Positions 1 to 7,220 of a DNA stretch of 64,000 bases are shown one piece after another; the first letter of the stretch is position 1; each line of letters begins with the position of its first letter. The translations under genes and the position numbers were made by a program. The notes under the pieces were generated by a model. The model was not told where the DNA came from. It ran no database searches and saw nothing but the letters and a program-made list of their open reading frames with translations. The stretch is from Sporichthyaceae bacterium (GTDB lineage Bacteria; Actinomycetota; Actinomycetes; Sporichthyales; Sporichthyaceae): contig DATASX010000004.1 of assembly GCA_036269075.1 (NCBI GenBank), positions 62,001 through 126,000 on the forward strand, in the 5' to 3' direction.

Positions 1-293
1 CGTTCCACCTCGACCCGCAAGGGCCCGACCGAGGTCGCCGTGCCGTTCGGGAGCAATGTGCGCGACAGCCGCAGATTGCGTTGGGTTCCGGCGTGCGCGA
101 ACGCGACGAAGCCCTCCATCGCGTCGACATTCGGGTACTTGCCCAGACCCAGGCTGAGCACCGAATCCCCGCCGACGACGTCCTGGATGCTGATCCAGTA
201 GCGCTCGCGCCAACTCGGGTCGCTGGTCGCGACCATCGAGTGCGGCAGCGACGTCTGGTGGGTGAAGAACTCGTCGGCCTCGGACAGCTGCAT
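1..293 (-). CDS. Uncharacterised protein, N-terminal part only (cut by left window edge)
   Basis: The ATG at 293 opens a frame that runs off the left edge with no stop, giving about 97 residues. It starts 8 bases after the stop of the acyl-CoA ligase on the same strand, so it is probably the last visible gene of that operon. Recognisable stretches are LSEADEFFTHQTS, WRERYWISIQDV, LGLGKYPNVDAMEGF and GTQRNLRLSR. From memory this pattern belongs to beta-rich proteins of unknown function (DUF7064/DUF7065-type names) found near lipid and steroid catabolic genes of actinobacteria. The family assignment is recollection, not a search, and no enzymatic role can be assigned. There is no signal peptide, so it is probably cytoplasmic. 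Confidence 0.7.
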   Translation of the reverse strand, partial: MQLSEADEFFTHQTSLPHSMVATSDPSWRERYWISIQDVVGGDSVLSLGLGKYPNVDAMEGFVAFAHAGTQRNLRLSRTLLPNGTATSVGPLRVEVE

Positions 294-301
294 TTGGCTG
301 G

Positions 302-1909
302 TCACTCCCTGGTGAAGGCACTGCGCAAGGTCTTCTTGTCGACCTTCTCGCCGGGCAGGGTGGGCAACGGCTCGGCGACGAACTGCCACGCGCTGGGAAT
401 CTCGAAGTAGGCCAGTCCCGCGCGCAGGTACTCCCGCAGGTCGGCGGCCGAGACGGAGGACCCGGCACGACGCCGGACCACCGCGGCGACCTCCTCGCCG
501 AGATCGAGGTGCTCGACCCCGAAGACCGCCGCCTCGGCCACCTCGGGATGGCGCAGCAGCACCTCCTCGACGTGGGGGCAGGAGATGTTCTCCCCGCCGC
601 GGATCGCGATGTCCTTGGCCCGGCCCATCAGGAACAGGTAGCCTTCGGCGTCGATGCGACCGAGGTCGCCGCTGCGCAGCCAGCCGTCGGCGGAGACCAC
701 CCCGTCGGTGACGGGGCCGTCGGGCCCGAGATATCCGAGCATCACCGTCGGCGCCCGGGCCTCGACCTCGCCGACACCGGCCTCGTCCGGGTCGGCGACG
801 CGGATCTCGACCGCGCTGATCGGACGGCCGACGGTCCCCGGTCGGGTCTCGAGGTCGGTGTGGCCGGCCGAGGTGAGCACGCCGCCGGACTCCGTCATGC
901 CCCAGGTGTTGCCAAGTCCGCCGCGCTTGAGCTGCGGCAGTCGGTCGACCACGCGCTCCAGCAACGCGGCCGGGACCGGCGCGCCGCCCATCGGCAGCGC
1001 GCGCAGGGAACTGAGGTCGCGGTGGGCGAAGTCCGGGTGCTCGAGCAGCCGCGCGGCCATCGTGGGCACGCCGGCGAAGGTCTGCACCCGTTCGGCCTCG
1101 ATCAGTCGGAGCACCTCGGCGGGGTCGAAGCGGCCGGTGTTGAACACCAGTTTCGCGCCGGTCAGCAGCGCCAGCAGCGTGTTGGAGATCCCGCCGATGT
1201 GGAACAACGGGGTGCACACCAAGCTCACCGACTGCGCCCGCGCCGGGTCCAGGTCCTGCGGCAGCCGGCCCGTGCGGGCCATCAGGTTGTGCTGGTTGGC
1301 GATGACCGACCGCCGCGACAGCACGACCGCCTTGGGCGCGCCGGAACTGCCCGAGGTGAACAGGATCAGCGCCGGGTCGTCCTCCGTGCCGTCGGCGCAC
1401 TTCGAGTCCGGCCGGACCGCGTCGGTGTACGCCCTTGCCAGCTCGTTCATCTGACGTACCGTCACGCCGGCCGGGGCCCAGTCGGCGCGGTCGGTGAGCA
1501 CGGTGGTCGGCGCGGTCAGCGCCATCGCGTGGTCGAGTTCGGCGGCGCTCCACCAACGATTGCCGTAGACCGGGATCGCACCCAGCCACCACAGCGCCCA
1601 GGTCGCCAACGGGAACTCGGGGGTGTTGAACGACAGCAGCAGCACCCGATCGCCGGGGCGGACCCCGGACTCGACCAGGATCTGGGCCGCGGCCGGGATC
1701 GCCGTCCGGAACCGGCCATGGGTGATCCGGCGCTCGCCCTGGACCAGGAACTCCCGGTCGGCCCAGCGATCGGCGCCCACGAGCAGGTCGGCCGGCGACG
1801 TCGGCCGGGGCGCGAACATCCGGCCGGGGCGGCCCGCGCAAACCCCGTCGACGATCTCGGTGCCCCAGATCCGGGTGAGGTCTCCGGCCACGCTCAGGCT
1901 CCGGTCCAT
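302..1909 (-). CDS. Acyl-CoA synthetase / AMP-dependent ligase (FadD-like)
   Basis: A 535-residue member of the adenylate-forming superfamily, expected to activate a carboxylic acid with ATP and CoA. Visible signatures are the P-loop-like ILFTSGSSGAPKAVV, the A5 motif NTWGMTESGG, the hinge region SGDLGRIDAEGYLFLMGR followed by KDIAIRGGENI, and the C-terminal PGEKVDKKTLR with the catalytic lysine. The frame stays open upstream to 2524, but the likely start is the ATG at 1909, which overlaps the end of the crotonase gene by 16 bases and gives a normal family length. It is the fifth recognisable intact gene of the minus-strand operon starting at 5624. The substrate is unknown; the racemase and Ltp2-like neighbours suggest a branched or steroid-side-chain-like acid. 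Confidence 0.9.
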   Translation of the reverse strand: MDRSLSVAGDLTRIWGTEIVDGVCAGRPGRMFAPRPTSPADLLVGADRWADREFLVQGERRITHGRFRTAIPAAAQILVESGVRPGDRVLLLSFNTPEFPLATWALWWLGAIPVYGNRWWSAAELDHAMALTAPTTVLTDRADWAPAGVTVRQMNELARAYTDAVRPDSKCADGTEDDPALILFTSGSSGAPKAVVLSRRSVIANQHNLMARTGRLPQDLDPARAQSVSLVCTPLFHIGGISNTLLALLTGAKLVFNTGRFDPAEVLRLIEAERVQTFAGVPTMAARLLEHPDFAHRDLSSLRALPMGGAPVPAALLERVVDRLPQLKRGGLGNTWGMTESGGVLTSAGHTDLETRPGTVGRPISAVEIRVADPDEAGVGEVEARAPTVMLGYLGPDGPVTDGVVSADGWLRSGDLGRIDAEGYLFLMGRAKDIAIRGGENISCPHVEEVLLRHPEVAEAAVFGVEHLDLGEEVAAVVRRRAGSSVSAADLREYLRAGLAYFEIPSAWQFVAEPLPTLPGEKVDKKTLRSAFTRE

Positions 1910-2682
1910 CGGCCCGGTCGGCCTTCCTGGAAGGCGGTCACGGCCTCGACGACGTCGTCGGTGCGGTTGGAGATCGCCTCGTAGGCGAACCCGGTGTCCA
2001 GGACCTCGTCGATGCGGGCGGCCAAGCCCTTGTTGAGGGTTCGCTTGGTCAGTTGGACGGCGATCGGCGGCAGCGCCGCGACCCGACGGGCCAACTCGAA
2101 TGCCCGCTCCCGGACCTGCTCCGGGTCCTCGACCAGGTCCGAGACCAGGCCGAGGTCGAAGGCCTCCTGCCCGGTCAGCGGTTCGCCCCAGAGCAGGTGA
2201 CGTTTGGCCCGCAGCAACGGCAGGTTGACCGGCCAACTGATCGCCCCGCCGTCGCCGGCGACCAGCCCCATGTGCACGTGCGGGTCGACGATCTGCACCG
2301 TGGGGATGGTCACCACCGCGTCGGCGAGCAGCACGAGGCTGGTCGCGACACCGAACACATGCCCGTGCAGGGCGACCACCAACGGCTTGGAGAAGTCCGC
2401 GAATCCACGGTAGAGCCGCCGCCCGCCGGCGACGCCGGCCAGCAGTCGGCCCAGGTCCTTGTGTCCGGCCAGGATCACCTCGGTGTCGCCGCCGGCCGAG
2501 AAGTGCTTGCCTGTCGAGGTCCACACCACCGCGCGGACGTCCCGGTCCCCGTCGAGGTCGGCGAGCAGCCCAGGCAGTTCGCCGAGCAGGTCGTCGTCGA
2601 AGCGGTTCAGCAACTCCGGCCGGTTCAGCCGCAGTTCGGCCACGCCGTCCACGAGCTCGACCAGCGCAGTGGTCGGATCCAC
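1894..2682 (-). CDS. Enoyl-CoA hydratase/isomerase (crotonase family)
   Basis: A protein of about 262 residues with the crotonase fold. The oxyanion-hole segment is GKHFSAGGDTEVI, and the second signature is DPHVHMGLVAGDGG followed by a RAKRHLLWGEPLTGQEAFDLGLV helix. The usual PEVxLGL glutamate is replaced by His, a variant I recall from a large actinobacterial hydratase subgroup, so classical hydration is likely but not certain. Two in-frame GTG codons are possible (2688 and 2682). The AGGAGG at 2691-2696 lies 8 bases from the one at 2682 and only 2 from the other, so 2682 is chosen. It lies downstream of the racemase and overlaps the ligase start. The probable role is a beta-oxidation-like step on a CoA thioester. 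Confidence 0.88.
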   Translation of the reverse strand: MDPTTALVELVDGVAELRLNRPELLNRFDDDLLGELPGLLADLDGDRDVRAVVWTSTGKHFSAGGDTEVILAGHKDLGRLLAGVAGGRRLYRGFADFSKPLVVALHGHVFGVATSLVLLADAVVTIPTVQIVDPHVHMGLVAGDGGAISWPVNLPLLRAKRHLLWGEPLTGQEAFDLGLVSDLVEDPEQVRERAFELARRVAALPPIAVQLTKRTLNKGLAARIDEVLDTGFAYEAISNRTDDVVEAVTAFQEGRPGRWTGA

Positions 2683-2694
2683 ACGCACCCCCTC

Positions 2695-2824
2695 CTACAG
2701 GGCGGCCAGGTCGGGCAGCCGGCCGGATTCCTTTATCGCCGAACCGATCTCGGCGCGCACCACGCCCGGTCCGCCCAGCAGCGGTTCGAGCACGAGAGCG
2801 CGTCGGATGTACCAGTGCAGGTCA
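2695..2824 (-). pseudogene. Possible remnant of an acyl-CoA dehydrogenase C-terminus
   Basis: Between the racemase stop (2828) and the crotonase is an open frame ending in TAG at 2695-2697. It reads HDLHWYIRRALVLEPLLGG, then VVRAEIGSAIKESG and a RLPDLAAL end. This resembles the last helices of actinobacterial acyl-CoA dehydrogenases (FadE type), in which an AHDLHxYxRRA-like segment is common. No ATG or GTG in this frame is well placed; the ATG at 2825 belongs to another frame that stops at 2733. The simplest reading is a dehydrogenase gene deleted down to its tail, leaving the operon without its own FadE. A short leaderless gene or chance similarity cannot be excluded. Confidence 0.35.
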
Positions 2825-2827
2825 TGT

Positions 2828-4003
2828 TCACACGGCGACCTCGGCGCGCACAGCCTCCACCGGGGGCACTGCGCCGGACGCGCGCAGCGCGGCAAGTCGG
2901 GCCGGGTCGATCCCCCAGTCGAGCAGGGCGGTCGCGGTGTCGGCGCCGATCGCCGGGGCGAGGCCGGGCGCTGCCGCGGCGGTGCGGCTGAACCGCGGGG
3001 CCGGTGCCGGTTGGGTCAGCCCGCCGACGTTGACGAAAGCGCCCCGGGCCCGGTTGTGCGGGTCCGCGGGCGCCTCGGCCGGGGACAGCACCGGGGCGAC
3101 GCACGCGTCGAGATCGGCGAACACCGCGGTCCACTCGGCCCGGGTGCGGGAGGCGAAGACCTCGGTGAAGCGGGCCCGCAGCGTGGGCCAGTCGGCCCGG
3201 TCCATCTGCCGGGGCAGGGCCTCGTCGGACAGGCCGAGGCCGCGCAGCAAGTCGGTGTAGAACTGCGGTTCCAGGGCGCCGACGCTCATCCAGCCATCAT
3301 CGGCGGTTCGATAGGTGTCGTAGAACGGCGCGCCGCCGTCGAGCAGGTTGGTCCCGCGCCGGTCGGACCAGAAACCCTGCGCCCGCAAGCCGTACAGGAA
3401 TGTGCTCAGCAGCGCCGAGCCGTCGACCATCGCCGCGTCGACCACCTGGCCGAGGCCCGAGATCGACCGCTCCACCAACGCGGCGAGCACGCCGACGGCG
3501 AGCAGCATCCCGCCGCCGCCGAAGTCGCCGAGCAGGTTCATCGGGGCGTGCGGCGCGGCGTCGGCGCGACCGAGCGGCTCCAGCGCCCCGGACAGCGCGA
3601 TGTAGTTGATGTCGTGGCCGGCCTTGGCCGCCATCGGCCCGCTCTGCCCCCACCCGGTCATGCGACCGTAGACCAGGCCCGGGTTGTCCGCGAGCAGGAC
3701 GTCCGGACCGATCCCGAGGCGTTCCATCACCCCGGGGCGGAAGCCCTCGACGAGCACGTCGGCGTTGTCGGCCAGGTCCCGGACGACTGACGGTGCGTCA
3801 GGATGCTTGAGATCCAGGGCGACCGAGCGCCGGCCGCGGGACAGCGGGTCGTGGGCCGGGGCGGGGCCTCGTTTGGCCGCGGCCGGGCGGTCGATCCGCA
3901 ACACCTGTGCGCCGAGGTCGGCCAGGATCATGCAGGCGAACGGAGCCGGAGCGGCGCTGGCGATCTCCAGGATGCGGAGCCCGGCCAGCGGGCCGGTCGT
4001 CAC
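2828..4003 (-). CDS. Alpha-methylacyl-CoA racemase-like CoA-transferase family III (CaiB/BaiF)
   Basis: A 391-residue CaiB/BaiF-fold protein most like alpha-methylacyl-CoA racemases (AMACR/MCR). The pattern GHDINYIALSG carries His130 and NLLGDFGGGGML carries Asp160, matching the catalytic His/Asp pair of mycobacterial MCR. The C-terminal CVAPVLSPAEAPADPHNRARG is also typical. The start is the GTG at 4003, whose GTGA overlaps the stop of the thiolase-like gene, although the frame stays open to 4039. Racemisation at C2 is needed when 2-methyl-branched acyl-CoAs (phytanyl, bile-acid or sterol side chains) enter stereospecific beta-oxidation, so this gene is the best clue to the chemistry of the operon. 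An alternative is a true CoA-transferase. Confidence 0.87.
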   Translation of the reverse strand: MTTGPLAGLRILEIASAAPAPFACMILADLGAQVLRIDRPAAAKRGPAPAHDPLSRGRRSVALDLKHPDAPSVVRDLADNADVLVEGFRPGVMERLGIGPDVLLADNPGLVYGRMTGWGQSGPMAAKAGHDINYIALSGALEPLGRADAAPHAPMNLLGDFGGGGMLLAVGVLAALVERSISGLGQVVDAAMVDGSALLSTFLYGLRAQGFWSDRRGTNLLDGGAPFYDTYRTADDGWMSVGALEPQFYTDLLRGLGLSDEALPRQMDRADWPTLRARFTEVFASRTRAEWTAVFADLDACVAPVLSPAEAPADPHNRARGAFVNVGGLTQPAPAPRFSRTAAAAPGLAPAIGADTATALLDWGIDPARLAALRASGAVPPVEAVRAEVAV

Positions 4004-5223
4004 CTCGCCGCCGGTGCTTCGAGGATGTGGACCGCGCACGCCGAGGCCAGGCCGATCACGTGCGTCAGCCCGACCCGGGCATCGGGGACCTGCCGATCAC
4101 CGGCCTCGCCGCGCAAGTGGGTGGCCACCTCGTAGAGGTTGGCGACCCCGGTCGCGCCGATCGGGTGGCCCTTGGACAGCAGCCCGCCGGAGACGTTTAC
4201 CGGGGTGGAGCCGTCGCGCCAGGGCTTGCCGGAGTCGATGAAGTCGCCGGCGCCGCCCGGCTCGCACAGTCGCAGGTTGTCGTAGTGGAGCAGTTCCGCG
4301 GTGGCGAAGCAGTCGTGCAGTTCGACCAGGTCGAGGTCCTCCGGACCGATGCCGGCCGCTTCGTAGGCGGCATCAGCGGCGTTGCGGGTCAACGTGTTGA
4401 CGTCGGGCTGTACCTGTCCCCCGTCGACCCACGGGTCGGAGGTGAGCACCGAGGCGCTGATCTTGATCGCGCGGCGCCGGACGTCGGGGTCGAGCGTGCG
4501 CAATTTCTCGCCGGTGACCAGCACCAGCGCGGCGGCGCCGTCCCCGGTGGGGCAGCACATCGGCAGCGTGTTCGGGTACGAGATCACGTCGGCGCCGAGG
4601 ATCTCCTCGAGGCTGAACTCCTTGCGGTACTGGGCGAGCGGGTTCAGCGTGGAGTGCGCGTGGTTCTTCTGCGCGACCTTGGCGAACTGCTCGGCGGTGA
4701 TCCCGTGCGCCAGCGCGTACTCGGTGCCGGCCTGGGCGAACACGCCGGGCATGAGACCGGTGCCCAGCACGCCCTCGGTCTTCACCACGGCCCCGTAGCG
4801 GCCCTTGGGCGCGAACTCCTTCTTGGCGGGCTTGCCGCCGGCCCTCGACCCGTGTGACTGTGCGGCGTTGCCGATCAGGCCCATCTTCCCCATCTGCTCG
4901 ACGCCGACGGCCAGGCCCATCTCCGCCTCCCCGGCCAGCAGCGAGAGCATCGCGACCCGCACGGCAGTCGCGCCGGTGGCGCAGGCGTTCACGACGTTGT
5001 AGACCGGCACGCCGGTCTGCCCGATCTGCTTCTGCAACCGTTGGCCGTTGTTGCTGCCGGCCTCGTAGACGTTGCCCATGGTCAGCACGCCGATGTCGGC
5101 CATCGCGGCATCGGCGTCGCGCAGCGCGGACAACGCCGCGTCGGAGGCGAGATCCATCAGGTCCAGGTCCGGGAAGCGCCCGAACCGCGTCATCGACGCG
5201 CCGACGATCCAGACCTCGGTCAT
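4000..5223 (-). CDS. Thiolase-fold lipid-transfer protein / Ltp2-like aldolase
   Basis: A 407-residue non-decarboxylating thiolase-fold protein of the SCP-x/Ltp group. Cys81 lies in VVNACATGATAVR, His303 in ELHDCFATAE and His353 in LLSKGHPIGATG. It directly follows a DUF35 gene with an ATGA overlap (5220-5223) and precedes the racemase with a GTGA overlap. In sterol side-chain degradation Ltp2 pairs with a DUF35 domain (of ChsH2) and acts as a retro-aldolase releasing a ketone or propionyl-CoA from a beta-hydroxy-acyl-CoA. The adjacent stand-alone DUF35 gene suggests an equivalent two-protein complex. A thiolytic role is also possible. Confidence in the fold is high and in the reaction moderate. 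Confidence 0.88.
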   Translation of the reverse strand: MTEVWIVGASMTRFGRFPDLDLMDLASDAALSALRDADAAMADIGVLTMGNVYEAGSNNGQRLQKQIGQTGVPVYNVVNACATGATAVRVAMLSLLAGEAEMGLAVGVEQMGKMGLIGNAAQSHGSRAGGKPAKKEFAPKGRYGAVVKTEGVLGTGLMPGVFAQAGTEYALAHGITAEQFAKVAQKNHAHSTLNPLAQYRKEFSLEEILGADVISYPNTLPMCCPTGDGAAALVLVTGEKLRTLDPDVRRRAIKISASVLTSDPWVDGGQVQPDVNTLTRNAADAAYEAAGIGPEDLDLVELHDCFATAELLHYDNLRLCEPGGAGDFIDSGKPWRDGSTPVNVSGGLLSKGHPIGATGVANLYEVATHLRGEAGDRQVPDARVGLTHVIGLASACAVHILEAPAAR

Positions 5224-5624
5224 GCGGCCCCTCCGATGGGCTCGAAGGCAAAAGCGATCGCCTCGGTGCCGTCGTCGTCGGTCCCGGCCACGAACGTCAC
5301 CAGTCGCACTTTCAACTGGGCGGTTACGGCTGCCGGATCAGTGACCCCGAGCAGGTTCGCCTTCACCCGGCCGCCGCCGTCGAGTTCCACGACCACCGAG
5401 GTGTAGGGCGCCGGCAGTCCTGGTGCGGCCCGGTGCACGATCGTGAAGGCCCGCACCACACCTTCGGTCCCCAGCGGACGGCGCTCGAACTCGGCGCCGG
5501 AGCAACGCGCGCAGGCGTTGCGGCGGTCGAAGTAGGAGGCACCGCACTGCGCGCAGAACCAGGCGACGAGATGGGGGGTGCCCTCGAGCACCAGATAGTC
5601 CACGGCGGGCAGGGCTGGCGCCAT
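5220..5624 (-). CDS. DUF35 zinc-ribbon/OB-fold protein (acyl-CoA binding partner of the thiolase-like protein)
   Basis: A 134-residue protein with an N-terminal rubredoxin-like zinc ribbon (FCAQCGASYFDRRNACARCS; Cys24, 27, 38 and 41) and a C-terminal OB-fold, the two-part layout of the DUF35 family. DUF35 proteins partner thiolase-fold enzymes and help bind the CoA substrate, as with Ltp2. The ATG is at 5624, and the stop overlaps the ATG of the next gene as ATGA. It is the first gene of the minus-strand operon. Its upstream region (5625-5731) is shared with the divergent MaoC gene and carries the regulatory triplet at 5669-5707. Confidence 0.88.
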   Translation of the reverse strand: MAPALPAVDYLVLEGTPHLVAWFCAQCGASYFDRRNACARCSGAEFERRPLGTEGVVRAFTIVHRAAPGLPAPYTSVVVELDGGGRVKANLLGVTDPAAVTAQLKVRLVTFVAGTDDDGTEAIAFAFEPIGGAA

Positions 5625-5668
5625 CGGCGGCCTCCGGAGAACGGGCGGACCAGATTGTCACTGCACTT

Positions 5669-5707
5669 AATTGTCGCAGTATGAATCATATAGTACTAGA
5701 CTAATTG
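5669..5707. promoter_or_regulatory. Operator triplet A (shared regulon motif)
   Basis: Three half-sites lie in the divergent promoter region: AATTGTC at 5669-5675 (inverted), a weak ATCATAT at 5685-5691, and ACTAATTG at 5700-5707. The core-to-core offsets are 14 and then 15 bases, the same as in the six other triplets in this window. A further TTGTC at 5655-5659 may be an extra half-site. The region is strikingly AT-rich against its surroundings and would control both the DUF35 operon (start 5624) and the MaoC operon (start 5732). Confidence 0.65.
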
Positions 5708-5731
5708 CCACCTGACCACAGGAGGCAGCCC

Positions 5732-6568
5732 ATGCCGCTGGACCCCGCCGGACTCGGTGTCGTCAGCGATCCCCGTCCGGTGAGCTGGACGGCCAAGGAC
5801 TGCGCGATCTACGCCCTGGGCGTCGGCGCCGGCGTCGAGGAACTGGCCTTCACCACCGGCAACACCAAGGACTCGCCGGCGCGGATGCTGCCCACGATGC
5901 CGGTGGTGCTCGGCGCTGACATGGGCGTGCTGAAGGCGCTGGGCGGCGTCGACTGGGTCGGGGTGCTCCACGTGGAGCAGGGCGTCGAACTGCTCGCGCC
6001 ACTTGCGGTGGCCGGCACCGGATCGGCGCGCACCCGCATCACGCAACTGTGGGACAAGGAGAAGGCCGCGGTCGTCGTGACCGAGACCGAGGTGCGCGAC
6101 GAGACCGACACCGCGCTGTTCCGAACCCGCTGCTCGCTGTTCGTGAAAGGCGCCGGCGGGTGGGGTGGCGAACGCGGGCCGAGTGGCGGCGACGACGATC
6201 CGACCGACAAGCCCGACGACACCGTCACCTACGTGACCCGAGGAGATCAGGCGCTGCTCTACCGCCTCTCCGGCGACCGCAACCCGTTGCACTCCGACCC
6301 GGCATTCGCTGCCCGGGCCGGGTTCCCGCGGCCGATCCTGCACGGCTTGTGCACGTTCGGGTTCGCGGGCCGGGCAGTGCTGCACGCCGCGGCCGGCGGC
6401 GACCCGGAACGGGTTCGCAGCTTCGCGGCCCGGTTCGCCGCGGTCGTGTTCCCCGGGGACACCCTGCACATCGATCTCTGGCAGAACGGCTCGGAGGTAC
6501 GGTTCTGTGCACGTAGGGAGGACGGGACAGTCGTGTTGAGCCAGGGCCGCGCGAGCATCGCGCCATGA
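5732..6568 (+). CDS. MaoC-like (R)-specific enoyl-CoA hydratase (hydratase 2)
   Basis: A 278-residue double hot-dog protein. The C-terminal half holds the hydratase 2 motif RLSGDRNPLHSDPAFA with Asp182 and His187 (D-x4-H), followed by RAGFPRPILHGLCTFGFAGR. The N-terminal half (roughly 10-145) is the degenerate hot-dog repeat. The ATG at 5732 is chosen because AGGAGG at 5720-5725 lies at good spacing; an upstream in-frame ATG at 5705 falls inside the operator region. It hydrates trans-2-enoyl-CoA to an (R)-3-hydroxyacyl-CoA. It heads an eight-frame plus-strand operon in which almost every junction overlaps by 1 or 4 bases, and it faces the DUF35/thiolase operon across operator triplet A. Confidence 0.88.
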   Translation: MPLDPAGLGVVSDPRPVSWTAKDCAIYALGVGAGVEELAFTTGNTKDSPARMLPTMPVVLGADMGVLKALGGVDWVGVLHVEQGVELLAPLAVAGTGSARTRITQLWDKEKAAVVVTETEVRDETDTALFRTRCSLFVKGAGGWGGERGPSGGDDDPTDKPDDTVTYVTRGDQALLYRLSGDRNPLHSDPAFAARAGFPRPILHGLCTFGFAGRAVLHAAAGGDPERVRSFAARFAAVVFPGDTLHIDLWQNGSEVRFCARREDGTVVLSQGRASIAP

Positions 6569-7137
6569 CCCCTGTTCCAGGGTGGCAGCCGGTGCTGGAC
6601 GCGATCGCCGCCGCGCACGACCCGCGGGTGCGCCATGCCCTGCAACTGGTCGCCGACCACGTCGTCGCCGAGGTGGCCGGGGACGTCGAGGGAGTCCTGG
6701 CGACCTTGTCCGACGAACCCGTCTACACCGTGTGGGGATCCTCGGACAGCGTCGGGCCGGTGGGCCGGGCAGCCGTCCGGACCTTCTACGAGGCGTTGGT
6801 GGGCAGCGGGAAGAACCGCCTGGACTACGTGCTGACCCGGGTCGTCGCCGACGCCGGCGCGGTGGTTACCGAGGGCGACTTCCACCATGTGTTCCCCGGT
6901 GCCGCCCTGGCCGGTCGCGTAGCGGTCGACGTGCTGCCCGACCGGTGGTACCACGTGGCCTACCGCGCCCTGGTCGTCTGGGTCGTCGGGCCCGACGGAC
7001 GTCTGTCCGGCGAGGACATCTACGCCGGCGAGGCCCCGCGGGTGATCCGTGAGATCAGCCCCGAGGAACTCCCCCATCTCGGCCCGGCCACCCGAGCGGC
7101 GGCCGGCGCCCACCCTGACCATCGCCACACCGCCTGA
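6565..7137 (+). CDS. SnoaL-like (NTF2-fold) protein
   Basis: A 190-residue protein with the NTF2/SnoaL architecture: an N-terminal helix with RHALQLVADHVVAEVAGD, a central SVGPVGRAAVRTFYEALV segment, and a beta-rich half with EGDFHHVFPG and VWVVGPDGRLSGEDIY. The ATGA overlap with the MaoC gene fixes the start at 6565. Members of this fold act as cyclases, epoxide hydrolases, dehydratases or isomerases on small hydrophobic molecules; the reaction here is unknown. The last 30 residues (HLGPATRAAAGAHPDHRHTA end) look disordered. It is one of five NTF2-fold proteins in the window. Confidence 0.75.
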   Translation: MTPVPGWQPVLDAIAAAHDPRVRHALQLVADHVVAEVAGDVEGVLATLSDEPVYTVWGSSDSVGPVGRAAVRTFYEALVGSGKNRLDYVLTRVVADAGAVVTEGDFHHVFPGAALAGRVAVDVLPDRWYHVAYRALVVWVVGPDGRLSGEDIYAGEAPRVIREISPEELPHLGPATRAAAGAHPDHRHTA

Positions 7138-7151
7138 GGGAGCCCGGTGAC

Positions 7152-7220
7152 ATGAACGACCTTCCCACCCTGCAGATCGTTCGGCTCAAGGGCCGCGCCG
7201 CCGCCGGACGAGCGCTCTGA
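7152..7220 (+). CDS. 22-codon small open reading frame coupled to the PpdK-like gene
   Basis: An ATG at 7152 opens a 22-codon frame (MNDLPTLQIVRLKGRAAAGR then AL) whose TGA overlaps the ATG of the next gene as TGATG (7218-7222). A GGGAGCCCGGTG stretch lies just upstream. The LxxxRLKGRA wording recalls the beginning of HTH proteins I associate with ppdK loci in mycobacteria, so it may be the truncated N-terminus of such a regulator. It may instead serve only for translational coupling. No function can be assigned. Confidence 0.4.
   Translation: MNDLPTLQIVRLKGRAAAGRAL

Noticed and set aside
509-1984. Long plus-strand frames opposite the ligase, crotonase and racemase genes
   Set aside because: Mirror frames of strongly coding minus-strand genes in high-GC DNA; their translations show no domain.
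2733-2825. 30-codon frame beginning with ATG right after the racemase stop
   Set aside because: The codon pattern is poor and the competing frame to 2695 gives dehydrogenase-like text, so this looks accidental.
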